Below are positions 1-7,069 of a DNA stretch of 38,263 bases, one piece after another. Made by a program: the position numbers and the translations under genes. The notes under the pieces are model-generated. The model saw only the letters and a list, made by a program, of their open reading frames with translations, was not told the origin of the DNA and ran no database searches. The first letter of the stretch is position 1. The number at the start of each line of letters is the position of its first letter. Source of the DNA: Acidobacteriota bacterium (GTDB lineage: Bacteria; Acidobacteriota; Terriglobia; UBA7540); contig JAJYLL010000043.1 of the NCBI GenBank assembly GCA_021787735.1, forward strand, positions 1 to 38,263, written 5' to 3'.

Positions 1-168
1 CAGCTCATGCCTGAGATCATCAATAACCACGTCACATGGCTGGCTCGTTGGATTCAGCGTCTCATTCCAGATTGGGTCATGATGAAAGAAGCTCTCGCCC
101 AAGCCGAGGCACAGCTTCGCCGAGAGGCTCAAACGATGCGCAGCGCCTTGCACGGGGGATCTATTTGA
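1..168 (+). CDS. 3' end of an unknown protein (partial)
   Basis: An open frame runs from the window edge to a TGA at 166-168, giving the last 55 residues of a protein whose start lies outside the window. The visible part has a tryptophan-rich stretch (T-W-L-A-R-W-I-Q-R) followed by an Ala/Glu/Gln/Arg-rich helix, then a short G-G-S-I end. An internal ATG at position 7 has no visible ribosome binding site, so a start upstream of the window is more likely. I do not recognise the family. It points toward the minus-strand decarboxylase genes, so the two sets of genes converge. Confidence 0.4.
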   Translation, partial: QLMPEIINNHVTWLARWIQRLIPDWVMMKEALAQAEAQLRREAQTMRSALHGGSI

Positions 169-503
169 TCCAGCTTACTCTCTGAATCGTTTGGGGGTTC
201 GAACAACAACAATTTTAGGCAGGAGGGTTATAACCGCATTGACGTATATCGGCCTAACCGCTGATGTGTTGTCCAGCGGTTCTGAGCGTATGTTCGGCTA
301 CTAGGAAATTACGCCTACGTTTTCCCACTTCTTGTCCCATGTGGCTCCGGGCAAAGGTCTAAATAGGGAAGCTCTATCTGGTTCAGTCATTTGCTGGATG
401 GGATTGAATCAAAGGCCAAACGTTCTGAACACACTTCAAGGTTTAAATGGTCATCGCTGATTTGCTTTTACTTGTCATAGCAATCACTCCATGGGCCTTC
501 GAT
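169..503. other. Convergent intergenic gap, no gene seen
   Basis: This 335-base gap separates the partial + strand gene from the minus-strand bsdD-like gene. No convincing coding region was found. The only structure seen is a perfect 8-bp inverted repeat at 256-281, listed separately. Confidence 0.5.
256..281. terminator. Inverted repeat, possible shared terminator
   Basis: AACCGCTG at 256-263 is exactly complementary to CAGCGGTT at 274-281, with a 10-base loop. It lies between two converging genes, which is where a bidirectional terminator would be expected. No T-run follows on either strand, so intrinsic termination would be weak. Confidence 0.3.
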
Positions 504-728
504 TCACTTCACCAGTTTCGGTATGGGCGGAATCACGGGCAGGTCGGGAATCGAGAGGGGATCGATCTTAAATCTTCTGTCATACCTGGCGGGATCTGTA
601 ATCTCCTCGCTCTCTGTTGACCGCCACGTAAAATTGCAGGCATCACATAGATAGACTTCCCATGCATTTTCAACAGGCGCCTTTACCAGCAGTTCCGCAG
701 CGTCGGAATCGCATCTTGGGCAAATCAT
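504..728 (-). CDS. bsdD: BsdD/VdcD-like small subunit of a UbiD-type non-oxidative decarboxylase
   Basis: A 74-residue protein with two CxxC pairs (M-I-C-P-R-C at the N-terminus and C-D-A-C near residue 28) forming a zinc-ribbon, then F-T-W-R-S-T-E and a Pro-rich end (V-I-P-P-I-P). Length and order match the small D subunit found with UbiD-like hydroxyarylic acid decarboxylases (BsdD, VdcD). In characterised systems the large C subunit does the chemistry and the small subunit supports activity. Its ATG lies one base after the stop of the UbiD gene, and an AAAGGAA ribosome site sits inside the end of that gene, so the two are translationally coupled. The gene name is assigned by family resemblance. 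Confidence 0.85.
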   Translation of the reverse strand: MICPRCDSDAAELLVKAPVENAWEVYLCDACNFTWRSTESEEITDPARYDRRFKIDPLSIPDLPVIPPIPKLVK

Positions 729-729
729 G

Positions 730-2151
730 TTATCGTTCCTTTCGCATGGCTCTCTTCAAATAATCCAGCCAGAACTCCGTCTTTTCTGGCACCTCCAGAA
801 GTTCTGTTTCTCTCCCCACATCAGGGGCGACCGGGGTGGTGGCATCGATGATCATCTTGGTCTGCATGCCGGCCGGCTCTGATGATGGATCAAGGGGCAT
901 GCCGGGAGCATTCGGGATAAGCACAACGTCCTTGGAAGGCCGAACTCTTGTTGTCATGGCCCACATCACCTGCGGCAGATTGAAAGGATCAACAAATTCG
1001 TCGACGACGATTACGATTTTTGAATAGGGCATGCCGTGAGGGGTGGACAAAAGCCTCATTGCAACGGCCTTGCCGTATCCCCCCAACCTTGATTTGGTGG
1101 AAATGATAACCCCGATTCCATGGGTATACATCGCATTTACGGCAACGACCTCAGGGAAATCTTTCTTCAGTTGCCTGTAGAGGGGGAGGCTGGTGTTCAG
1201 CGCAAGCAGATAGTCGATCTCCGTCCAGGGAATGCCCAGGTAAAGGTTTTCGAAGATAGGGTTGGTACGATGAGTGATGGTGTGGATCCTGATCTCGCAC
1301 TGCAGCCTGGCGCCTGAATAGGACCCGGGGAATTCGCCGAATGGGCCTTCAATTTTGCGCACTCTGGGCAGGATATTTCCTTCAAGGACGATCTCGCTTC
1401 TGGCCGGGACATCCAAGTCGCCCGTCTCACTCTTGACAAGCTCGATGGGCGCACCTTTCAGGGCTCCGGTAAAATCATATTCGGATTGTGCATACTCAAT
1501 CGGCGTGCTGGCCATGAAATTGAGCAGAGGGTCGTTGCCGATGCATATGGCTACGGGCAGTGGTTCATTACTTTCCTCTGCCTTTCGCAGATGAACTGCG
1601 ATGTCATGAAAAGGGAGAGCCTGAATTCCGACAAGGTCCTTTCCTTTAACCTGAATCCTGTAGATGCCGGCATTTTCCTTGTTGAAGTCATCTGGGGCTT
1701 CAGGGTCCTTTGAGATAACCGCCCCCTTGGAAATGAAAAAACCTCCATCGAATTTGTTGATCCGGAAGAGGGGAAGGATATCGAAAAGATTGATGTCCTC
1801 TTTGATTTTATTCTCTTTGACGGGCGCATCTTTCTCTGTTACCCACACAGGCTTTACGGGATAGTCGTTCCACAACCTGTCCAGTGCAAAAAACTGTTCC
1901 TTGATCGACGTGTCCTTCGGCAAGTTCAACATGAGGGCGTGATTCTGCCACGATCCCTGTACGTTCAATACCAGACTGTTTTTGTAACCTTTGATCTTTT
2001 CGACAAAGACAGCGGGACCGTTTTCCAGATTGGGCGCCGCCCGGCCGATGGCGCCCAAGTCAGGCTCGGGCATCACCGATTCCTTAATCCTTACGAGCTG
2101 GTTTTCCTGTTCCAATAACGACAGAAATTCCCTCAAATCTCTGTAATGCAT
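730..2151 (-). CDS. UbiD-family prenylated-FMN-dependent decarboxylase (BsdC/VdcC-like)
   Basis: A 473-residue UbiD-family protein, full length for the family. Such enzymes use prenylated FMN and a divalent metal to reversibly remove CO2 from aromatic or unsaturated acids in the cytoplasm. Visible family segments include E-N-A-G-I-Y-R-I-Q-V near residue 160 (cofactor and metal region) and G-P-F-G-E-F-P-G-S-Y near residue 270 (the glutamate-bearing catalytic stretch). Two in-frame ATGs compete: the one at 2157 directly abuts the AGGAG, while the one at 2151 has AGGAG with a 6-base spacer, so 2151 is preferred. The downstream BsdD-like subunit argues for a phenolic acid substrate such as 4-hydroxybenzoate or vanillate rather than ubiquinone synthesis. 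No UbiX/BsdB flavin prenyltransferase is in the window. Substrate is inferred. Confidence 0.88.
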   Translation of the reverse strand: MHYRDLREFLSLLEQENQLVRIKESVMPEPDLGAIGRAAPNLENGPAVFVEKIKGYKNSLVLNVQGSWQNHALMLNLPKDTSIKEQFFALDRLWNDYPVKPVWVTEKDAPVKENKIKEDINLFDILPLFRINKFDGGFFISKGAVISKDPEAPDDFNKENAGIYRIQVKGKDLVGIQALPFHDIAVHLRKAEESNEPLPVAICIGNDPLLNFMASTPIEYAQSEYDFTGALKGAPIELVKSETGDLDVPARSEIVLEGNILPRVRKIEGPFGEFPGSYSGARLQCEIRIHTITHRTNPIFENLYLGIPWTEIDYLLALNTSLPLYRQLKKDFPEVVAVNAMYTHGIGVIISTKSRLGGYGKAVAMRLLSTPHGMPYSKIVIVVDEFVDPFNLPQVMWAMTTRVRPSKDVVLIPNAPGMPLDPSSEPAGMQTKMIIDATTPVAPDVGRETELLEVPEKTEFWLDYLKRAMRKER

Positions 2152-2245
2152 AGGCATCTCCTGCGATGGTTCGTGTCGCCGAGCCGGTGATCACCGTAGC
2201 GTCCTTCCCCCGAAGGTTTCGGCGGTCAGCTTGCTTCGAATACAG

Positions 2246-2713
2246 CTACCCCGGAATGCGCTGACGCCATCGGAGCCACCATCTGAAGCAACGATGGGCT
2301 CCGTCGACAGGTTCCAGGTACATGAGCGGACAGCCTCCGACAATGCAGCTGAGCCCGTGCGCTTGACACTCTTGGACCGCCTCCTCCGAAACGCTGCCCT
2401 GGCCGAAGGATCGGTGGAACCAGACACGCCTTATGCCCTGCTCAAGGCACTGCCGCACCAATTCAACTGAAACCTTCGGGTGCGTTGCAATCACCACGCC
2501 GTCCACGGTGCCAGGAATCGAGACTAGATCAGGGAAACACGGCACGTGCTCGACCTCTCGAGCGGCCGGATTGACTGGAAGAGCCTCGTAACCCGAGTCG
2601 CGGAGCTTACGAAAAATGAAGTTGGCGGCTTCTCTGCCATTCCTGGAAACGCCAGCCACTGCGATGCGCTTACCGCGAAGGAAATCAGCTATGGAATCCG
2701 GAAGGGATGGCAT
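2246..2713 (-). CDS. CoA-binding domain protein (YccU-like)
   Basis: A protein of 155 residues made of one Rossmann-like CoA-binding domain. The segment R-I-A-V-A-G-V-S-R-N-G-R-E-A is the nucleotide-binding start. V-V-I-A-T-H-P near the middle and the late C-P-L-M-Y-L-E-P-V are typical of the stand-alone CoA_binding_2 family, whose role is poorly known. The ATG at 2713 is chosen because GAGG lies 8 bases upstream; an in-frame GTG at 2743 lacks a ribosome site. It lies between the NTF2-like gene (52 bases upstream) and the UbiD gene (about 95 bases downstream) on the same strand, so co-transcription with the decarboxylase is plausible. A link to CoA-activated aromatic acids is conjecture. Confidence 0.8.
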   Translation of the reverse strand: MPSLPDSIADFLRGKRIAVAGVSRNGREAANFIFRKLRDSGYEALPVNPAAREVEHVPCFPDLVSIPGTVDGVVIATHPKVSVELVRQCLEQGIRRVWFHRSFGQGSVSEEAVQECQAHGLSCIVGGCPLMYLEPVDGAHRCFRWWLRWRQRIPG

Positions 2714-2765
2714 GGGTTGCCTCGGGTCTGCCACCTGACACACCTTAAGGCGGCTGTTTAAGGCC

Positions 2766-3206
2766 TCAAGAGTTTCGTTGCTGGTTACTGTTGTCGATGT
2801 CCACGTGGACCCTCCAGGCGCCGTCGGCCTGTCGCTTCAGGATGGCAAGATACTTGAGCGATCGCTCCAGTGGTTGGCCGGACATTGGGGTGATGGCTTC
2901 CCTGATTTTGCCCCGCTCGTACGCCCAATCACCTGCTACCTGGGTGTCGAGCGGCGTGTGCTTGATTTTGGCCGCATTCTGCTTGAAATATTCCTCGAAC
3001 ATGGCCTGTATGGCTTGCCTGCCCTGGATCGCCGGTATACCGGGAAGCATCAGGACAGCATCTTCGGTATAAAAGTTGGCCACAGCTTCCGCATCATTGG
3101 AATTAAACGCTGCGGCGTACCGGTCATGCAGCACACCGACCGCTTTGAGATCGGCGGTGAGATCCCTTTTGGGCTCGGGTTGGGGGACGGCTCTTGTGGC
3201 ATTCAT
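2766..3206 (-). CDS. SnoaL/NTF2-like protein (DUF4440, SgcJ/EcaC type)
   Basis: A protein of 146 residues with the NTF2-like cone fold pattern: an opening helix with D-R-Y-A-A-A-F-N-S-N-D-A-E-A-V-A, then F-Y-T-E-D-A-V-L-M-L-P-G, I-Q-G-R-Q-A-I, and closing strands that end W-R-V-H-V-D. This arrangement is typical of the DUF4440 / SgcJ-EcaC group, small proteins with diverse and mostly unassigned roles. The ATG at 3206 is preferred over an upstream ATG at 3299 because GGGAGG lies 8 bases before it and the extra 31 residues look non-conserved. It is the first gene of the minus-strand group leading to the UbiD decarboxylase. No signal peptide is seen at the chosen start. Confidence 0.78.
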   Translation of the reverse strand: MNATRAVPQPEPKRDLTADLKAVGVLHDRYAAAFNSNDAEAVANFYTEDAVLMLPGIPAIQGRQAIQAMFEEYFKQNAAKIKHTPLDTQVAGDWAYERGKIREAITPMSGQPLERSLKYLAILKRQADGAWRVHVDIDNSNQQRNS

Positions 3207-3326
3207 GTACGGATCCTCCCGTTGTTTCAAGCGTTGGCTAATAGCACCCAATGATTGCATTTTTTCAAAACTGGCAAGATTCGCGGTGATCCATGTCACC
3301 TCTGGTTGTGCTGGTGGGTCCGGCCC

Positions 3327-3345
3327 CAGGCATCAGGAATGCCTG
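3327..3345. promoter_or_regulatory. 7-bp inverted repeat, possible operator
   Basis: CAGGCAT at 3327-3333 and ATGCCTG at 3339-3345 form a perfect palindrome with a 5-base centre. It sits about 120 bases upstream of the NTF2-like start, inside a divergent promoter region. No regulator can be named. Confidence 0.25.
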
Positions 3346-3403
3346 ATTATTGCCAATCCCCAAAGGCTGCGCCGACCTGTGGACGAGTGGCAGGCTACTC
3401 TAA

Positions 3404-3530
3404 AACTACTCCCTGATTCCGGTTGGGTTGCCCACAGGGCATCCTGCGCGGCGACATGAACGGGCTGATACAGGCTCCTGCGCAAGTGGCCGACGGCCTG
3501 CCCCTCGTAGCGGCGGCTTCATCTCGCCAT
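3404..3530 (+). repeat. Copy A of a diverged direct repeat flanking the sigma/anti-sigma pair
   Basis: The stretch starting near 3404 aligns in the same orientation with the stretch starting near 5505. By eye the first 80 bases are roughly 80% identical (shared blocks ATTCCGGTT, CCTGC/TCTGC, GCATGA, CAGGCTCC, CGACGGCCT); the rest is weaker. The two copies bracket the ECF sigma and anti-sigma genes. Neither copy codes for a recognisable protein. Confidence 0.6.
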
Positions 3531-3771
3531 TCGCGACTGACATCTTCAAGATCGCAGATTTTCGGCGTGGGCGGCGGGGCGTAATTTCCGAGTTACCGAC
3601 CACACGGCCCGAAACCAAATAATCCCGGCAAAGGCGTAACTTCGCCGCCCCTTTCTTAGATGTCCTACCCGCTGGCAGTACTTGCTGCATTCGCGTTCCC
3701 ACCTGAGATAAATTAATCGCGTATCCCGAACTTTTTTCGTCATTTTTCCTAAGTACAGGTAGGAGATCCAA

Positions 3772-4308
3772 TTGGCTGACGACCGGGAGTTCTGGAAGAA
3801 GATCGCCAACGGCAACGCAAACGCGTTCGACGCATGGTATCGAGACACCGCTCCACGCTTGCAGATCTTCCTCCGGCACCTTCTTGCCAATGAACAAGCA
3901 GTTGAGGACGTTATGCAGGAAACTTTTACCCAGATATGGCATCATCCGCACCGCTTCGATCCGGGGCGGGGTTCACCACGTGCGTATCTATTTGGGGTTG
4001 CTCGACGGCAGGCCGCAGAGTGGAGGCGCAAACACAAGACAGCGGACGAACTCGAATTCGATCCAGCGGCTCCGGACCGCGTCGAGTTTGCCTCCATGGT
4101 CACTGAAGCCCTTAGCCGCCTCACGCTGGAGCACCAAACGCTGCTCTGGCTTCGCGAAGTCGAAGGGCAGTCCTACGAGGAACTGGCGATGATCCTTGAA
4201 ATCCCCCTGGGCACGGTTCGGTCGCGCCTCTTTGCCGCCCGCGAGGCCCTCCGCAAGCTTTGGTGTGTCGCCCGTCAGCATTCAGGAGGCCGCCATGATC
4301 TGCAATGA
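3772..4308 (+). CDS. ECF-family RNA polymerase sigma factor
   Basis: A 178-residue group 4 (ECF) sigma factor, normal length for the family. Region 2 spans about residues 15-85, with E-D-V-M-Q-E-T-F-T-Q-I-W and R-G-S-P-R-A-Y-L-F-G-V-A-R (core binding and -10 melting). Region 4 spans about 110-165, with the helix-turn-helix S-Y-E-E-L-A-M-I-L-E-I-P-L-G-T-V-R-S-R-L (-35 recognition). The start is a TTG at 3772 with AGGAGA five bases upstream. The next gene, a zinc-finger anti-sigma factor, begins inside its last 14 bases, so the pair is translationally coupled and the sigma factor is probably held inactive at the membrane until an external signal arrives. The target regulon cannot be read from this window. 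Confidence 0.93.
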   Translation: MADDREFWKKIANGNANAFDAWYRDTAPRLQIFLRHLLANEQAVEDVMQETFTQIWHHPHRFDPGRGSPRAYLFGVARRQAAEWRRKHKTADELEFDPAAPDRVEFASMVTEALSRLTLEHQTLLWLREVEGQSYEELAMILEIPLGTVRSRLFAAREALRKLWCVARQHSGGRHDLQ

Positions 4309-5395
4309 AGCCGCAGAATATATTTCCGCACTTTGCGACGGCGAAACGATTCCGCCTACGGCCGCTGAACACATTGGTGCTTGTCCAGACTGCCAGGCAC
4401 TGCTAAGTGATTATCTCGCCCTCGGCGTCGAGTTGCGCCGAACCGCGAGCCTTGAGTTGGCCAATGCTGTGCCTTCTCGCAACTGGACTAAACCACAGAA
4501 CCGCGTCGCCACCTGGTGGCGGAAAGGATGGGGACCCATGCGCGTTCCGAGACTCGTTTTTGGTTCTTTAATCGCGTGTGTCGTAGTCCTCGCGTCCGCT
4601 TTCGTCGTAAGTAGGGCGCGGGCGAACGTTACGGGAACCGTGGTCCTGCTGAGTACAACAGGCCCCAATGGCGGACTGCTGACGGACTGCGCGCTCTCGA
4701 CGCTGGAAAAGCAGCAGTTCCCCTGTACCTGGTACGGGAAAGTAGGGTCGCGATTCCTTGCATACAGAGTGTTTTTCGTTACGCGGAAAGGCGGCCGCGT
4801 CCGGCTTACGATCTATACGCGCACCTATATGTCCGGGGCAAAGCCTGTTTTCCCACAGCGCGAGGGCGGTTTCATCAAGGATGTCTGGTTCGAGCCAGGC
4901 AAGCAATCGAAACTCAATGTGCCGGGCGTGGGCACGCTCACTTTGGAAGGGGTGTGGATGGATCACATGCCGATTTTGGGGACGCTTGAGCCAATTCCCA
5001 ATGAGATTCGGCTGGGCAGGCCGCTGCTGTTGAAAGATAACGTTGTGGTCGGCGATCTTTCGCATTTCATCGGCGGGACCTTTGGTATGGACGATCTGGA
5101 GTCGGCGTTCGGGTTTTACATCCCTGGACAGGGCCGATTCCTGCTCTCGCTGTTGCCGATGAAGGGAGCCGTTGAGGCGCACGTCGTGCAGGGCCGCATC
5201 TCGTTCAAGGAGGGTGGCCACTCGTGGGAATTGGTAAGCGGCGTGCCTGTCTGCCGCGCCGACCACCTCTGGGTGCTCCGTCAACCCGGATACAAGCCGA
5301 AAGGCTGGAACCCGAACACACCAAGCTGCTGCAGCAGTCCGAAGCTGGTCCAGATCGAGCCTGGTGTGTGGTTGCCAGAAAAATGGCCGAAATAG
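4295..5395 (+). CDS. Membrane zinc-finger anti-sigma factor with large exported domain
   Basis: A 366-residue protein. The N-terminus has the anti-sigma zinc-finger signature (C at residue 3, then H-I-G-A-C-P-D-C, an H-x3-C-x2-C motif). One membrane helix follows near residues 85-105 (L-V-F-G-S-L-I-A-C-V-V-V-L-A-S-A-F-V-V), then about 260 residues that should lie outside the membrane. The ATG at 4295 has AGGAGG five bases upstream; an earlier in-frame ATG at 4196 lies inside the sigma gene and adds only its shadow. The exported part is much longer than in simple anti-sigma factors and contains paired cysteines, including an adjacent Cys-Cys near the C-terminus. I do not recognise its fold. 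It likely senses an envelope signal and releases the ECF sigma factor encoded upstream. Confidence 0.8.
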   Translation: MICNEAAEYISALCDGETIPPTAAEHIGACPDCQALLSDYLALGVELRRTASLELANAVPSRNWTKPQNRVATWWRKGWGPMRVPRLVFGSLIACVVVLASAFVVSRARANVTGTVVLLSTTGPNGGLLTDCALSTLEKQQFPCTWYGKVGSRFLAYRVFFVTRKGGRVRLTIYTRTYMSGAKPVFPQREGGFIKDVWFEPGKQSKLNVPGVGTLTLEGVWMDHMPILGTLEPIPNEIRLGRPLLLKDNVVVGDLSHFIGGTFGMDDLESAFGFYIPGQGRFLLSLLPMKGAVEAHVVQGRISFKEGGHSWELVSGVPVCRADHLWVLRQPGYKPKGWNPNTPSCCSSPKLVQIEPGVWLPEKWPK

Positions 5396-5504
5396 AGAAG
5401 CATCGTGATCCGTGGATGAATGCTCGAAACAGGCCCTTCCGCCCCAGACTGCTCGGCAGCAAGAGGCGCCTGTCCCAGTTCCGAACGAATTACGCGCCAC
5501 TCAG

Positions 5505-5630
5505 AAGCTACCTCTAATTCCGGTTTGGCCGCCCGCAGGACATTCTGCACGGCGGCATGACCAGGTTGATTCAGGCTCCCGCGCCGACGGCCTTGCTCTC
5601 CCCCAGCAAGGCAGCCATCTCGCTCCTCCT
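5505..5630 (+). repeat. Copy B of the diverged direct repeat flanking the sigma/anti-sigma pair
   Basis: Aligns in direct orientation with copy A at 3404-3530. The best-matching core is about 5505-5590; a 6-base gap in copy B is needed near 5584. It begins about 110 bases after the anti-sigma stop codon. Confidence 0.6.
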
Positions 5631-5686
5631 CTTCTCACTCGCACACTTCAACCTCACAGGGGAGATACGATGTACTCTTCCAAATG

Positions 5687-5712
5687 CCACCGGAGTGCAC
5701 CACCGGAGTGCA
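5687..5712 (+). repeat. 13-bp exact tandem duplication
   Basis: CCACCGGAGTGCA occurs twice back to back (5687-5699 and 5700-5712). This looks like a slippage or small duplication event in non-coding DNA upstream of larC. Confidence 0.8.
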
Positions 5713-5820
5713 TTCATTGACAACCTCGTAAGCGAACGCCTAACATTTAAGGTTTCCGCGCTATTTTCGGGCGTTTCCCTTGTAGCTGCGTGCTGAGCGG
5801 TAGAAAGAAAGACAACTGCA

Positions 5821-7014
5821 ATGAAACTTGCCTATCTCGATTGTTCTTCGGGAATCAGCGGCGATATGTTTCTTGCTGCTTTGCTTGATGCCGGTGTCGA
5901 GCTTGACCGTCTGCGGGCGGAGCTAGCGAAGATCGAACTGGGGACCTACGAATTCACCCAGGGGCGCGTGATGCGGAAAGGTCTGGCGGGCAACCATGTG
6001 GAAATCACGATCCCGGACAAGCAGCCGCACCGCCATCTGAGCCACATTGAGAAGATGATCGGGGCCGCAGCGATTGACAGTGCGGTCAAGACGAGGGCGC
6101 TTCAGGTTTTTCGCAGGCTGGGCGAGGCGGAGGCGAAGCTCCACAACCAACCGATTGAAAAGATCCACTTTCACGAAGTTGGCGCGGTGGATGCCATCAT
6201 TGACATCGTGGGCGTTTGCCTGGGACTTGGCATGCTGGGCAACCCCGAACTGGTCTGCTCGCCGTTGAACGTGGGCGGTGGCAGCGTCGAGGCAGCACAC
6301 GGCTCGCTGCCGGTTCCTGCGCCGGCCACGGCAGAACTGCTGAAGGGGATTCCGGTTTATTCTTCAGGCGTGGAGAGTGAACTCGTCACGCCGACGGGGG
6401 CCGCGCTGGTCTCGACCCTGGCAGTAAGTTTCGGGCCGGTGCCGCCGATGAAAATCGAACGCATCGGATACGGTGCGGGCACAAAGGATTTCCCCATGCA
6501 TCCCAATATTGCCCGGCTGATGCTGGGCGAAAAAGCCGGGGAAATGGCAACGGCATCGGGCGGCGCAGGCGACGAAACCGCCCTGGTGATCGAAGCCAAC
6601 ATCGACGACATGAACCCGCAGATTTATGGGTACTTTGCGGAAAAGGCGCTGGCTGCCGGCGCGCTGGACGTGACGTGCACTCCGCTCCAGATGAAGAAGA
6701 ACCGGCCGGGGATGCTGGTCAGCGTGATTGCGAAGCCTGAACAGGAAGACACGCTCACTCGCCTGCTGTTTGCCGAGACTACGACGATCGGCGTGCGGAT
6801 TACTGAAACCCGACGCAAGATGCTGGACCGCGAAGTGGTAACCGTCGAGACGGCATACGGAGCAGTTCGAGTGAAGCTGGCGCGCCTAGATGGCAAAGAA
6901 GTGAACGCGGTGCCCGAATTCGACGACTGCAGACGCCTGGCGGAGGAAAAATCCGTACCGCTGAAGGAAGTGATGCAGGCGGCGCGGACGGCCTATAGGA
7001 AATTGAATTATTGA
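5821..7014 (+). CDS. larC: LarC, nickel-pincer cofactor biosynthesis protein
   Basis: A 397-residue protein of the LarC (formerly DUF111) family. LarC is the CTP-dependent cyclometallase that inserts nickel into the pincer cofactor of lactate racemase and related LarA enzymes, in the cytoplasm. Recognisable parts are the N-terminal L-D-C-S-S-G-I-S-G-D-M-F, the histidine-rich segment H-R-H-L-S-H-I, I-H-F-H-E-V-G-A-V-D-A-I-I-D-I-V, and the C-terminal I-E-A-N-I-D-D-M-N-P-Q and M-K-K-N-R-P-G-M-L. In Lactobacillus plantarum larC needs a programmed frameshift (larC1/larC2); here it is one continuous frame. LarB, LarE and LarA are not in the window, so this gene stands alone beside metG. Confidence 0.92.
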   Translation: MKLAYLDCSSGISGDMFLAALLDAGVELDRLRAELAKIELGTYEFTQGRVMRKGLAGNHVEITIPDKQPHRHLSHIEKMIGAAAIDSAVKTRALQVFRRLGEAEAKLHNQPIEKIHFHEVGAVDAIIDIVGVCLGLGMLGNPELVCSPLNVGGGSVEAAHGSLPVPAPATAELLKGIPVYSSGVESELVTPTGAALVSTLAVSFGPVPPMKIERIGYGAGTKDFPMHPNIARLMLGEKAGEMATASGGAGDETALVIEANIDDMNPQIYGYFAEKALAAGALDVTCTPLQMKKNRPGMLVSVIAKPEQEDTLTRLLFAETTTIGVRITETRRKMLDREVVTVETAYGAVRVKLARLDGKEVNAVPEFDDCRRLAEEKSVPLKEVMQAARTAYRKLNY

Positions 7015-7016
7015 GT

Positions 7017-7069
7017 GATTGACTCATTGGCTCATAGAATCTTTGGAAGATTGCGTCAATGAGTCAATC
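7017..7069. repeat. Perfect 13-bp inverted repeat at the metG start
   Basis: GATTGACTCATTG (7017-7029) is exactly complementary to CAATGAGTCAATC (7057-7069), starting three bases after the larC stop. The second arm covers the first possible metG start codon (7059). Part of the left arm and loop (7024-7053) matches 9184-9213 upstream of tatD at 25 of 30 positions, so this is a copy of a short repeated element. Confidence 0.75.

Larger units (their letters stand above)
3207..3771. other. Divergent intergenic region with a repeat and a hairpin
   Basis: This 565-base region lies between the minus-strand NTF2-like gene and the + strand sigma factor gene. It must carry both promoters, but none is clear enough to call. 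It contains a 7-bp perfect inverted repeat (3327-3345) and the first copy of a diverged direct repeat (3404-3530). Frames open in this stretch have no recognisable protein features. Confidence 0.5.
5396..5820. other. Intergenic region upstream of larC
   Basis: This 425-base stretch has no supported gene. It contains repeat copy B (5505-5630) and an exact 13-bp tandem duplication (5687-5712). No clear promoter for larC was found, though one is expected here. Confidence 0.5.

Noticed and set aside
3406..3951. 181-codon minus-strand open frame across the divergent region and the sigma gene start
   Set aside because: It overlaps the well-supported sigma factor in antisense and has no recognisable features; it also reads through the repeat.
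4568..5500. 310-codon minus-strand open frame antisense to the anti-sigma gene
   Set aside because: Composition (many His, Arg, Pro) is typical of an antisense shadow of a GC-rich gene, and the opposite strand has a coherent protein.
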